Positions 18,977 to 26,992 are shown, counted from the first letter of the stretch. The stretch is 64,000 nucleotides of DNA from Sphingosinicella microcystinivorans (GCF_027941835.1 NZ_CP116005.1:2495501-2559500), one strand, 5' to 3'. Notes: a model not told the origin generated them from the sequence alone. Translations and numbers: made by a program.

Positions 18977-19741
18977 GTGACGGCGGAGGTCATCCTCGTC
19001 GACGACGAACGGCTTGTCGCCAAACTCTACGGACGCGCGGTGGAAGCGTCGGGCTATCGAGCGACGCTGTTCGGCGACGCCGAATCCGCGTTCAAGCGCG
19101 TCGCCCAGCAGGAGCCGTCGCTGCTCGTCACCGATCTCAACATGCCCGGCCTTTCGGGCTACGCGCTCGCCGAGCGCATCATGGAGCGGGGCCTCAAGAG
19201 CTTTCCCATCATCCTGATGAGCGCCGACGACACCGCCGAACTGATCAAGGCGGGGGTCGCCTCGGGCGTGGACGATTTCCTCGTGAAGGGCGTGGGCTTC
19301 GACCGCTTCCGCGCGCGGCTCGATCACTGGATGAAGGGGCCGTTCGCCGGACTGCCGCCGCACGTGCGGGTCGCGGCGCGCGAAAGCCTTGCCCGGAGCG
19401 GCGCGCCGGAAACCCCGATCGCTTTCCTGCACGGCTCGCTCGACCGCATCACCGCGCGCGCGGCGGTGACGGTGGAGGACCTGCTCGACGCGGTGGGCGG
19501 CGAATACGGCCGCTCGGCGGCGGAGGCGCTGCGGCTGCTCGGCGTCATCGACGGGGTGCTCGCGCTCCTCGCCCGCTCGAACGGGTTGGCGCAGCTGCGG
19601 CGGCTGGAAGCGATGGTCGGCGTCGTCGACCGGCTCGGCGACCCGTGGCAGGCGCGCCTGCGCCCGCATATCGACCGCTTCGAAACCGTGGCGCGCGACG
19701 CCACGTTCCGGCACGCCGCGCAGTCGCTGAGGCTTCGTTAG
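18977..19741 (+). CDS. response regulator with uncharacterised C-terminal helical region
   Basis: Product of 254 aa, GTG start 4 bp after mgtE. An N-terminal receiver domain has all key residues: D9, D10, phosphoacceptor D53 in VTDLNMPG, S82 and K104. Residues 120-254 are helix-rich and match no output domain I recognise; no DNA-binding helix-turn-helix or enzymatic motif is evident. No histidine kinase is beside it, so its partner is unknown. Coupling to mgtE is suggested by the spacing only. Confidence 0.82.
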   Translation: MTAEVILVDDERLVAKLYGRAVEASGYRATLFGDAESAFKRVAQQEPSLLVTDLNMPGLSGYALAERIMERGLKSFPIILMSADDTAELIKAGVASGVDDFLVKGVGFDRFRARLDHWMKGPFAGLPPHVRVAARESLARSGAPETPIAFLHGSLDRITARAAVTVEDLLDAVGGEYGRSAAEALRLLGVIDGVLALLARSNGLAQLRRLEAMVGVVDRLGDPWQARLRPHIDRFETVARDATFRHAAQSLRLR

Positions 19742-19763
19742 GCCGCGATCGGTCCTGAGCCGT

Positions 19764-20456
19764 TCAGGCCCCGCAGCTGACCTTGCCGCTGCCGAGCGTC
19801 TTCACCTCGCACTGCGGCTTGCCGAGGATCCTGATGTCGCCGGAACCGGCGATGCTGAGCTTCGCGTTCTTGACGACCTCGGCGGTGATGTCGCCCGATC
19901 CGGCGATCTTGCCGGTCAGCGACTGGCACTTGAGGCCGGGCGCGTCGATGTCTCCCGATCCCGCGATGGAGATGGTCGCCGCGCCGCACGTGCCGGTCAT
20001 CGCCATGTCGCCCGAGCCCGCGAGCGAGACGTCGAGGTTGTCCGCCGTCACCACCCCGACATTGAGATCGCCGGAACCCGCGAGCGAGAGCTTGACCTCC
20101 TGACCCTTCATGCGGTCGACGGCGACGTCGCCCGATCCGGCGAGGCGCGCGCTGCTGAGCGTATGCGTGGTGACGTAGATGGTCAGCATCTCGCCGTCCT
20201 TCCACGAGAACCACGTGTCCGTCTTCTTCTGGCGGATGCGCAGCGTGCCGCCCGCAACCTCGACCTCGAGGCGGTCGATCGACCTCTGGTCGCCGACGGC
20301 GCGCACGCCGGGCGGCTTGCCGGTGGCGACGATCACCTTGTGCGGGACGGCGACGGAGAGGCCTTCGAAGCCCGTGACCGTGAACTTCTGCTCGGCGGCA
20401 AGGGCGGGCGCGGCGAGCGCAAGCAGGGGAGCGGCGACGAGAAGGGCGCGTTTCAT
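19764..20456 (-). CDS. exported GIN-domain protein (DUF2807) with AGSGD repeats
   Basis: Product of 230 aa. A signal peptide is seen at residues 1-20 (ALLVAAPLLALAAPALA, cleavage before AEQK), so it is periplasmic or secreted. After a first strand region the protein repeats AGSGD six times at about 18-21-residue steps, with a final LGSGK. This is the pattern of the GIN or head domain (PF10988), which forms a right-handed beta-helix with the GSGD turns stacked. Function unknown; possibly adhesive or cell-surface. GGAG lies upstream of the ATG, and a perfect inverted repeat sits 18-39 bp upstream, a likely operator. Confidence 0.85.
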   Translation of the reverse strand: MKRALLVAAPLLALAAPALAAEQKFTVTGFEGLSVAVPHKVIVATGKPPGVRAVGDQRSIDRLEVEVAGGTLRIRQKKTDTWFSWKDGEMLTIYVTTHTLSSARLAGSGDVAVDRMKGQEVKLSLAGSGDLNVGVVTADNLDVSLAGSGDMAMTGTCGAATISIAGSGDIDAPGLKCQSLTGKIAGSGDITAEVVKNAKLSIAGSGDIRILGKPQCEVKTLGSGKVSCGA

Positions 20457-20473
20457 CGGGTACGATCTCCAAA

Positions 20474-20495
20474 CTGTATTGTCTCAGCAATACAG
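20474..20495. promoter_or_regulatory. perfect inverted repeat, probable operator of the GIN-domain gene
   Basis: CTGTATTG-6-CAATACAG, perfect 8-bp arms, in the 62-bp gap between the phosphofructokinase gene and the leftward GIN-domain gene. It has no T-run, and its place just upstream of the start codon fits a repressor site of a dimeric regulator. Confidence 0.55.
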
Positions 20496-20518
20496 CAGGT
20501 CCATGCGCGTGTCGACCC

Positions 20519-21613
20519 TCAATAGAGGAACATCGGCATCCCCTCGACGCTCTTCAGCTGCGCGCGGTACTGGTCGCGGTCGTAGAGCCGGCCCACGTCG
20601 ACGTGCTTCGCGGCTTCGAGCACGCTGTTCGCCGGAACGTGGCAGTAGTTGCCGCTGGTGAGCGTCACCATGCGGCCGGTCTGCCGTCGCTCGATGAGCT
20701 GCACGGCGAGCGCGCCGAAGGCGAGGCCGACCATGCGGTCGAGCGCGTCCGGCTCGCCCGCGCGCATCAGGTAGGCAAGCTCCTGGAGCACGGTGCCGCC
20801 GCCGCCCGCCGCCTCGATGGCGCGGGCGATGCGGTGCCCGATGCCGATATCGTCGCGCGCCGTCGCCGAGCCGGACAGGTCGGCGGCGGCCCCGCCGACG
20901 AGAGTCGCACCTTCCGAGACCACGAGGACCGCGTAGTTCGCCGGGTTGGTCGCCTTGTCGCGCGCGAGCAGCGGCAGCAGCGCATCGAGATCGGCGGGAA
21001 CCTCGGCGATCACCGTGCGGTCGACCTGCGCGAGGAAGCCGGAGAGGAGGGCGGTCTCGCCGGAGCGGCGGCCGAACAGCTCCACGACGGCGATGCGCTC
21101 ATGGCTCTCGGTCGTGGTGCGCAGCGCGTTGATGGCGGCGACGGAGCGGGTTACGGCGGTCGAGAAGCCGATGCAGTAGTCGGTGCCGTTCACGTCGTTG
21201 TCCATCGTCTTGGGGATGGAGACGACCGGAACGCCGAGGCTGTCGAGGTGCGCGGAGAAGCGCAGCGTGCCGTCGCCGCCGAGCGTGATCATCACGTCGA
21301 TGCCGAGGCGCTCCAGCACGCGCATCACGTGCGGCGTGCGGTCGCCGCCCTTCGCGGTGCGCGGATCGCAGCGGGAGGTGTGGAGGATGGTGCCGCCGAG
21401 CCGGTCGAGCCCGCGCACGCGCTCGCGGCCGAGCGCGATCGTGTTCGCGGCGACGGAGGCGGGGTCGTCGGGGTCGATGTCGAGCAGCCCCTGCCACCCC
21501 CGCCGGAAGCCGAGGACGTCCCAGCCGCGGTCGTCCGCGGAGAGCGCGACGGCGCGGATGCAGGGGTTGAGGCCGGGCACGTCGCCGCCGCCCGTCAGAA
21601 TGCCGAGGCGCAT
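20519..21613 (-). CDS. 6-phosphofructokinase, mixed-type (ATP-dependent predicted)
   Basis: Product of 364 aa. It would phosphorylate fructose 6-phosphate. Motifs: GGGDVPGLN at the N terminus, TLGGDGTLRFSAH, PKTMDNDVNGTD and FGRRSGETALLSG. The glycine in GGDG usually marks use of ATP; PPi enzymes have GGDD there. The lysine in PKTMDND is instead typical of PPi and plant-type enzymes. This combination fits the mixed-substrate clade rather than E. coli PfkA. Many sphingomonads rely on the Entner-Doudoroff route, so its role may be gluconeogenic or minor. Monocistronic by position. Confidence 0.85.
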   Translation of the reverse strand: MRLGILTGGGDVPGLNPCIRAVALSADDRGWDVLGFRRGWQGLLDIDPDDPASVAANTIALGRERVRGLDRLGGTILHTSRCDPRTAKGGDRTPHVMRVLERLGIDVMITLGGDGTLRFSAHLDSLGVPVVSIPKTMDNDVNGTDYCIGFSTAVTRSVAAINALRTTTESHERIAVVELFGRRSGETALLSGFLAQVDRTVIAEVPADLDALLPLLARDKATNPANYAVLVVSEGATLVGGAAADLSGSATARDDIGIGHRIARAIEAAGGGGTVLQELAYLMRAGEPDALDRMVGLAFGALAVQLIERRQTGRMVTLTSGNYCHVPANSVLEAAKHVDVGRLYDRDQYRAQLKSVEGMPMFLY

Positions 21614-21706
21614 GGTCGTCTCCTGTTGAGGTTCGTTCCTTAGAGAGAGAGAGGCCGTGCGTCACCCCCGGGGTGTCGGAATTTCTTACGTTTTCATGAC
21701 GACATC

Positions 21707-21723
21707 GAAACCATTAACTTTTT
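21707..21723 (-). promoter_or_regulatory. candidate activator site upstream of first PEP-CTERM gene
   Basis: Read on the minus strand this is AAAAAGTTAATGGTTTC. It closely matches the block at 22671-22686 upstream of the second PEP-CTERM gene and lies at a similar distance (about 66 bp) from the predicted transcription start, in the opposite orientation. Confidence 0.4.
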
Positions 21724-21754
21724 ACAAGATTGAAAATACATGACTTTCGGATTC

Positions 21755-21769
21755 TGGCATGGTTTCTGC
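21755..21769 (+). promoter_or_regulatory. sigma-54 type promoter (-24/-12)
   Basis: TGGCATGGTTTCTGC. The GG and GC doublets are exactly 10 bases apart, as sigma-54 requires, with two mismatches to TGGCACG-N4-TTGC. The predicted transcription start is near 21781, 51 bases before the ATG. Confidence 0.6.
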
Positions 21770-21831
21770 CTTACAGGTCGGCAACGGTTTCATTGCGACA
21801 ACCGGAATGTTGTGTAAGGGAGTGTAAGGGT

Positions 21832-22524
21832 ATGAAAAAGCTTCTTGGAATAACGGCTGCGGTTGTCGCTTCTGTTGCGGCCACCAGCGCAGCGCAGGCT
21901 GCGGTCGTCACGATCGACGACTTCCTCGAGGGGACCCAGGAGGTCAGCGAGAGCGTTGGATACAACAGCTCGTATGACGATCTGGCCGACAGCGTGGACA
22001 ACTACAAGTGGACGTACCGCAAGCTGGCGCTTGTGGATCTGACAGGGGAAGATGACGAGGACGCCAATCGTCCGCGTGCGCGGGTGAAGATCTCCGCGCC
22101 GAATTTCTTCGCTATCGACAACGATTCGTCGAACAACTCCGAGATCACGCTCAAGTACGAGGATCTCGGCATCGACTTCGTGACCTCGATCAGCCTCGCG
22201 TTCCGTCTGAACGACAACGGCGATGCGGCGGCGACCAGCGTTACGGCGATCATCAGCGACGGCGTCGATATCTTCGACCTCGGGACCATCAGCCTGAGCA
22301 ATTCGCCTCTGGACGCGGACTACACGGAGACCTTCGGAGTCAATGCGGCCGCACGCGCGGCGTTGGCGGGCGGAGCGACGTTGTCCTTCGTTTTCAAGGG
22401 CTCGACCGGCTACGATCTCCAGCTGACGGGGATCACCGCGAACATTCCGGAGCCGGCGGCTCTGGCGCTGTTCGGCCTCGGCCTCGTCGGCCTCGGCATG
22501 GCGCGTCGTCGCCGCGTCGCCTGA
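21832..22524 (+). CDS. PEP-CTERM sorting domain protein
   Basis: Product of 230 aa. Signal peptide about 1-25 (MKKLLGITAAVVASVAATSAAQA). The mature body, rich in Asp, Asn and Ser, matches no family I recognise. The C terminus is a complete PEP-CTERM signal: IPEPAAL at about 204, a Gly/Leu membrane stretch and ARRRR. Exosortase would cut it and release or anchor the protein at the surface, often with exopolysaccharide. The start at 21832 follows a purine-rich GTGTAAGGGAGTGTAAGGG leader; in-frame sequence further up is the promoter. No exosortase gene is in the window. A sigma-54 promoter lies upstream and a terminator downstream. Confidence 0.88.
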   Translation: MKKLLGITAAVVASVAATSAAQAAVVTIDDFLEGTQEVSESVGYNSSYDDLADSVDNYKWTYRKLALVDLTGEDDEDANRPRARVKISAPNFFAIDNDSSNNSEITLKYEDLGIDFVTSISLAFRLNDNGDAAATSVTAIISDGVDIFDLGTISLSNSPLDADYTETFGVNAAARAALAGGATLSFVFKGSTGYDLQLTGITANIPEPAALALFGLGLVGLGMARRRRVA

Positions 22525-22546
22525 ACGACGGCAAGGTGAAAGACAG

Positions 22547-22580
22547 GCGCCGGCGGGCAACCGCCGGCGCTTTTCTTTTC
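22547..22580 (+). terminator. rho-independent terminator
   Basis: A 10-bp perfect GC stem (GCGCCGGCGG / CCGCCGGCGC) with a GCAA loop and then TTTTCTTTTC, 22 bp after the stop of the first PEP-CTERM gene. It separates the two PEP-CTERM genes into distinct transcripts. Confidence 0.9.
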
Positions 22581-22670
22581 TCATGCGCCAAGCGCCGGCA
22601 GGGGCGCGACCGTTGGTAAATTTTACACTTCTTCGATGAGCGGTTTCGGCAAGATTGGAAATGGTTAACG

Positions 22671-22686
22671 AAAGTAAATGGTTTTC
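22671..22686 (+). promoter_or_regulatory. candidate activator site upstream of second PEP-CTERM gene
   Basis: AAAGTAAATGGTTTTC, about 62 bp upstream of the predicted start. A second AAATGGTT occurs 17 bp further up at 22659. It matches the inverted block at 21707-21723. Confidence 0.4.
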
Positions 22687-22713
22687 AACCTCTTGATGGA
22701 AGAGCGGAGAATC

Positions 22714-22729
22714 TGGCACGTTGCTTGCA
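22714..22729 (+). promoter_or_regulatory. sigma-54 promoter, perfect consensus
   Basis: TGGCACGTTGCTTGCA matches TGGCACG-N4-TTGCW exactly. The predicted transcription start is near 22740, 30 bases before the ATG at 22770. Confidence 0.85.
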
Positions 22730-22769
22730 TAGAGTTCGGCCGAAGGGTTCTTATCAGGAGGTCAATACA

Positions 22770-23594
22770 ATGAAACCAGCGTTTCTCAGCAAAGCCCTGC
22801 CGGCTGCCGCGCTCGCCGCCGCCACGGTTTTCTCGACCTCGGCCCATGCCGCTGTCGTCAACGAATGGGGCTACGATGTCGCGGCCGAGTTCACCGCGGC
22901 GACACCGGATAGCGGAACCCCCGGCGGTTTCATCTCGGGTCCGCTCCAGATATCGTGGGGCCGCCCGTCCGGCACGGTCTCGGCCGGCGGCGGCCGCAGC
23001 GCGCTGACGATCGGCGACACGCCGGCGCTCGGCAACGTGTTCACGAACGGCGCCGATGCCGCCGCGAACAGCCTGACGCACTCGAACAACGTCATCAACA
23101 ATCTGGCGGGTGAGAACTGGCAGCGTCTCGACACGGCTTCGCTGAAGATCGACATCGCGCTCACGTCGGTCGATCCGGCGCTCGGCGCCGCCGATCCGTT
23201 CGTGCTGTCGTTCGTCATCGACTTCCTCGAGACGCCGAACGCTCCTGTCGGCGGGATCTGCGCCGATGGCGTGGCCGCGGGCTCGCAGGGCACCGGCTGC
23301 CGCGACATCTTCGTCATCTCGGCGGGCAGCCTGACGCAGTACTTCACGTTCGAGGGCGAAACCTACAAGTTCTCGTTCTTCGACCTCGGCGGCGCGATCG
23401 GCACGCTCTCCGACAACGCTTGTGCGGCTGTCGATCAGGGCTCGGGCTGCGTCGGCTTCCTGACCTTCGAGGAGCAGCAGAACGTCGTGAACTTCGCGTT
23501 CAACATCACCCACGTGCCGGAGCCGGCTGCGCTCGCGCTCTTCGGCCTCGGCCTTGCCGGTCTCGGTCTGGCGCGTCGCCGCCGCACCGCCTGA
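22770..23594 (+). CDS. THxN-family PEP-CTERM protein
   Basis: Product of 274 aa. Signal peptide 1-27 ending SAHA. The body carries LTHSNNVINN at about residue 102, the motif after which the THxN family of PEP-CTERM proteins is named, and a paired-cysteine region (ICADGV, GTGCRDIF, NACAAVDQGSGC) that may form disulfides. The C terminus has VPEPAAL, a Gly/Leu helix and ARRRR, the exosortase sorting signal. A near-perfect AGGAGGT lies 7 bases before the ATG. A perfect sigma-54 promoter lies 41-56 bp upstream, so it should respond to an enhancer-binding activator such as PrsR. Confidence 0.9.
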   Translation: MKPAFLSKALPAAALAAATVFSTSAHAAVVNEWGYDVAAEFTAATPDSGTPGGFISGPLQISWGRPSGTVSAGGGRSALTIGDTPALGNVFTNGADAAANSLTHSNNVINNLAGENWQRLDTASLKIDIALTSVDPALGAADPFVLSFVIDFLETPNAPVGGICADGVAAGSQGTGCRDIFVISAGSLTQYFTFEGETYKFSFFDLGGAIGTLSDNACAAVDQGSGCVGFLTFEEQQNVVNFAFNITHVPEPAALALFGLGLAGLGLARRRRTA

Positions 23595-23612
23595 ACGGCG
23601 AAACCGAACAGG

Positions 23613-23650
23613 AAGGCGCTGATGGGAAACCATCGGCGCCTTTTCCTTTT
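23613..23650 (+). terminator. rho-independent terminator
   Basis: Stem GGCGC-T-GATGG / CCATC-G-GCGCC with one internal mismatch, a GAAA tetraloop, then TTTTCCTTTT. It ends the second PEP-CTERM transcript; it may also help stop the convergent thiolase-like transcript. Confidence 0.85.
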
Positions 23651-23668
23651 GGGGAAAACGTGCCCCCG

Positions 23669-25180
23669 TCAGATCAGCGCGGCGATGTTCGGTTCCCCGG
23701 CCGACACGCGCAGCCGGTGCCCGATCACAGGCGTTTCCATCAGCGGCTCCAGCCCGGCGTGCATCCGGGCGAGGAAGCGCTCTCCGCTGTCGAGGCGTCC
23801 GATGACGATCGCGAACGCCGGGGTCCCCTTGTGATGCACGACCGTGAACGTCTCCAGCCGTCCTTCCCCGGCGGGGGTTTCCGTGAAGGGCGGTGAGGGC
23901 ATGGCGTCGATCGCCGCCTGATACGATGCGGGATCGCTGCGCGCACCGTAGCCCGGCCGCGCCGAATAGACGCCGAAGCTGTGCTTCGTGAGGAAGCCGC
24001 CGTTGGCGAACACGAAGCCCCACGCGCCCGCGTCGTCGCGGCAATGCTCCACGACCTCCGCGACGGCGTGCACCGAATAGGCGTTGCCGGGTCCGCCGAA
24101 GTAGGGAAGGCCGCCGGTGCGCGTCAGCCGGGCCGGGTCCTCGGTCGGCAGGCCGATCATGGCGGCGGCGATCTCCACCGCCACCGGGAAGCAGCTGTAA
24201 AGGTCGATGCAGCCGAGGTCGTCGGGGACGATGCCCGCCTGCGCCAGCGCGTGCGCCGCACCGATGCGGATGGCGGGCGACGTGGCGTAGTCGATGCGCT
24301 CGCTCACCAGAATCTTCTCGTGCGTGTCCGCCGAGCCGTGCAGGTAGACGCGGCGGTCGACGGGAACGCCGAGCCGGTCGGCGGCCTCGGTCGACATCAT
24401 CAGCACCGCCGCCGCCTGATCGACGAACATGTTCGCGCACAGGTGCTTGGTGTACGGATAGGCGATGATGCGGTTGTCGTCCGTGGGCTGCACCAGCGCC
24501 TCGGCCGTGTACGCCGTGCGAACCTGCGCGAACGGATTGTCGGCGGCGACCGCGCTGAACGGCGCCATCAGGTGCCCGATCTCGGCGCGGTGCTGGAGCG
24601 GCGACCAGCCCATCGCCGCGCCGAACGCATTTTCGAACAGCGGGTAAACGCTCGTCGGCAAGGCGATGCCGTGACCGATCTCGTGCGCGCTCGCATAGCG
24701 GGTTTCCTCGCCGCAGCACGCGGGGTCGGACGGCGCGTCCTCGCTCCAGTCGAGCTTCAAACCCGCCTTTTCCGCGCGCGCCTGCGTCCGCAGCGCCTCG
24801 CCGCCGACGATGAGCGCGACATCGCTTTCGCCGTTCGCGATGCGCTCGGCGAGCACGTTCACGAACATCTGCGGCGTGTTGCCGCCGACCGGCCCGTAGA
24901 TGAGGTCGCGGGGATGCGCGCCAATCCGCCGGGCAACGGCATAAGGCAGGTTGCGATACGTGCCGAAGGGGGAGGGGAAGGCGCCCCCGGAATCGGCGAA
25001 CAGCCGGATGGCGACGAGCGTGTCGATCGCCCCCGCCGCATCCGCGCCGCTGTCCGCAATCGCCCCGCGCGCCGCCTCGGCGAGCAGGTCCGCCGGCGAC
25101 AGCCCCCGGGCCGGATCATCCTCCCGGCCCACATGCTGGGCGACGCCGACGAGGACGGGCGTGCGCGGACCCGCGGGCAT
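23669..25180 (-). CDS. thiolase-like acetyl-CoA acetyltransferase family protein
   Basis: Product of 503 aa, longer than ordinary thiolases (~390). It has the thiolase fold signatures DLYSCFPVAVEIAA and a C-terminal region TGGLPYFGGPGNAYSVHAVAEV with the conserved His. At the place of the nucleophilic cysteine I read PVGGNTPQMFVN, with no Cys, so it may not be a classical thiolase; related SCP-x/Ltp2-like proteins work as aldolases or have unknown roles. It starts one base into the stop of the acyl-CoA dehydrogenase gene (TGATG), so the two are coupled and likely share a pathway. Confidence 0.8.
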   Translation of the reverse strand: MPAGPRTPVLVGVAQHVGREDDPARGLSPADLLAEAARGAIADSGADAAGAIDTLVAIRLFADSGGAFPSPFGTYRNLPYAVARRIGAHPRDLIYGPVGGNTPQMFVNVLAERIANGESDVALIVGGEALRTQARAEKAGLKLDWSEDAPSDPACCGEETRYASAHEIGHGIALPTSVYPLFENAFGAAMGWSPLQHRAEIGHLMAPFSAVAADNPFAQVRTAYTAEALVQPTDDNRIIAYPYTKHLCANMFVDQAAAVLMMSTEAADRLGVPVDRRVYLHGSADTHEKILVSERIDYATSPAIRIGAAHALAQAGIVPDDLGCIDLYSCFPVAVEIAAAMIGLPTEDPARLTRTGGLPYFGGPGNAYSVHAVAEVVEHCRDDAGAWGFVFANGGFLTKHSFGVYSARPGYGARSDPASYQAAIDAMPSPPFTETPAGEGRLETFTVVHHKGTPAFAIVIGRLDSGERFLARMHAGLEPLMETPVIGHRLRVSAGEPNIAALI

Positions 25181-26463
25181 CACCGCATACCCGGCACTTC
25201 GGTGCTCGGCGCCTCGCGGCCGGCGCTGTTGCCCGCGTACTTCTTGTATTCGAGCAGGGCGATGGTGCGGTTGTGCACCTCGTCGGGGCCGTCGGCGAGA
25301 CGCAGCGTGCGGATGCCCGCGTAGGCGCTGGCGAGGCCGAAGTCCTGGCTGACGCCGCCGCCGCCGTGCGCCTGGATGGCGTCGTCGATGATCCTGAGGG
25401 CCATGCGCGGCGCCGCGACCTTGATCATGGCGATCTCGAGCCGCGCCGCCTTGTTGCCGACGCGGTCCATCATGTCCGCGGCCTTGAGGCAGAGCAGCCG
25501 GGTCATCTCGATGTCGGTCCGCGCCTCGGCGACGCGCTGCTCCCAGACGCTGTGCTCCGAGATGCGCTTGCCGAACGCCTCGCGCGTCAGCAGGCGCCGC
25601 GCCATGCGCTCCAGCGCGCGCTCGGCGGCGCCGATCGTGCGCATACAATGATGGATACGGCCCGGCCCGAGGCGGCCCTGCGCGATCTCGAAGCCCCGGC
25701 CTTCGCCGAGCAGGATGCTGTCCGCGGGCACGCGCACGTCGTCGAGCACGACCTCGGCATGGCCGTGCGGGGCATCGTCGTAGCCGAACACGTTCAGCAT
25801 CCGCTCGACCTTGATGCCGGGCGCATTCATCGGCACGAGGATCTGCGACTGCTGGAGGTGCTTGGGCGCGGAGGTGTCGGTCTTGCCCATCACGATCGCG
25901 ACCTTGCAGCGCGGATCGCCGACGCCCGAGGACCACCATTTGCGGCCGCTGACGACATAATGGTCGCCGTCGCGGCGGATGCGCGTCTCGATGTTGGTCG
26001 CGTCCGACGAGGCGACGGCCGGTTCGGTCATCAGGAAGGCGGAGCGGATTTCGCCGTTCATCAGCGGCCGCAGCCATTTTTCCTGCTGCGCGTGCGTGCC
26101 GTAGCGCATCAGCACTTCCATGTTGCCGGTATCGGGCGCGGAGCAGTTGAACACTTCCGACGACCAGCTCACGCGGCCCATCTCCTCGGCGAGCGGCGCG
26201 TATTCGAGGTTGGTGAGCGTCGTGCCCTCGAAAGCGAATTCGCTGACCGGCTTGCCGCCGTGGCTCGGCGGCATGAACATGTTCCAGAGGCCCGCGGCGC
26301 GCGCCTTTGGCTTCAGCTCCTCGATCACGGGAAGCACCTTCCAGCGCTCGCCGGATGCCAGCTCGTCGGCGTAGCGCGCTTCGTTCGGATAGACGTGCTC
26401 GTCCATGAATGCCCGGACGCGGCCGATCATCTCGCGGGTTTTCGCGGAATATTCGAAGTTCAT
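25180..26463 (-). CDS. acyl-CoA dehydrogenase, ACAD10/11-like
   Basis: Product of 427 aa. Features: [17 protein letters not shown] in the FAD domain, [37 protein letters not shown] and the C-terminal [35 protein letters not shown]. This arrangement (KWWSSG, DGPDEVH) is that of the ACAD10/11 branch, which includes enzymes acting on longer or 4-hydroxy acyl-CoAs. The start at 26463 gives [16 protein letters not shown]; upstream in-frame codons are not conserved. First gene of a two-gene unit with the thiolase-like protein. Confidence 0.9.
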   Translation of the reverse strand: MNFEYSAKTREMIGRVRAFMDEHVYPNEARYADELASGERWKVLPVIEELKPKARAAGLWNMFMPPSHGGKPVSEFAFEGTTLTNLEYAPLAEEMGRVSWSSEVFNCSAPDTGNMEVLMRYGTHAQQEKWLRPLMNGEIRSAFLMTEPAVASSDATNIETRIRRDGDHYVVSGRKWWSSGVGDPRCKVAIVMGKTDTSAPKHLQQSQILVPMNAPGIKVERMLNVFGYDDAPHGHAEVVLDDVRVPADSILLGEGRGFEIAQGRLGPGRIHHCMRTIGAAERALERMARRLLTREAFGKRISEHSVWEQRVAEARTDIEMTRLLCLKAADMMDRVGNKAARLEIAMIKVAAPRMALRIIDDAIQAHGGGGVSQDFGLASAYAGIRTLRLADGPDEVHNRTIALLEYKKYAGNSAGREAPSTEVPGMR

Positions 26464-26475
26464 CACCCTGTTCCT

Positions 26476-26501
26476 TCGCCTGTCGTTTTCGCCTGTCGTT
26501 T
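26476..26501. repeat. tandem 13-bp duplication
   Basis: TCGCCTGTCGTTT occurs twice head to tail in the region upstream of the leftward acyl-CoA dehydrogenase gene. Probably slippage; a role in control is possible but unsupported. Confidence 0.5.
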
Positions 26502-26664
26502 TCCGGTCTATCCATAAGCCCGGGGCGTCCGCTGTCACTTCCGAAGGATGATAGGCGGACCGTGCGTAAATGGGGATCACTCGACATGCACGGCTGCCTG
26601 CACTACCTATAGCGGCGTGGTCGCGCGTGGAGGGGTCGCCCGACGAACTGAAGACAAGGATACA

Positions 26665-26937
26665 ATGAATCGAGTGCGCCTGGGCCTCACCGGCCTTGCT
26701 CTGGTGTTTTTGCTGGTCATGGCGGCCGCGATCCTGCTGCGCCCGCCCGCCGAGCCGGAGCCGAAAGCGAGGGAAGACACGCTCGCCACGCTGGGCGTGG
26801 CGCCGGGCGCGGACAAGAGCGCCGGGCCGGAGCCGGGACGGCCCCCGTCCGTGCTGGACACGCCGCCGCTCGACACGCCGGAAGCGCTCACCGACCCGCT
26901 CGTCATCGACGAAAGCAGGGATCTGACCGAGATCTGA
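26665..26937 (+). CDS. small single-pass membrane protein, unknown
   Basis: Product of 90 aa. One hydrophobic helix at about 7-25 ([19 protein letters not shown]), then a Pro/Glu/Asp-rich tail that would lie in the periplasm. I recognise no family. AAGGA lies 5 bases before the ATG. It sits alone between the divergent dehydrogenase gene and the dcw control region. Codon usage looks like that of its neighbours, so it is probably real. Confidence 0.6.
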   Translation: MNRVRLGLTGLALVFLLVMAAAILLRPPAEPEPKAREDTLATLGVAPGADKSAGPEPGRPPSVLDTPPLDTPEALTDPLVIDESRDLTEI

Positions 26938-26983
26938 CGGCACCCTCCGCCGACCGACTCGCCGCCGAATTTCACACACCGAC

Positions 26984-26992
26984 TTATCCACA
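26984..26992 (+). promoter_or_regulatory. DnaA box, perfect
   Basis: TTATCCACA, the strong consensus. A one-mismatch copy (TTTTCCACA) lies at 27132-27140 in the same control region. They may tie dcw expression to DnaA level; they may also be chance, and no origin-like AT-rich unwinding region or dnaA gene is present. Confidence 0.5.
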
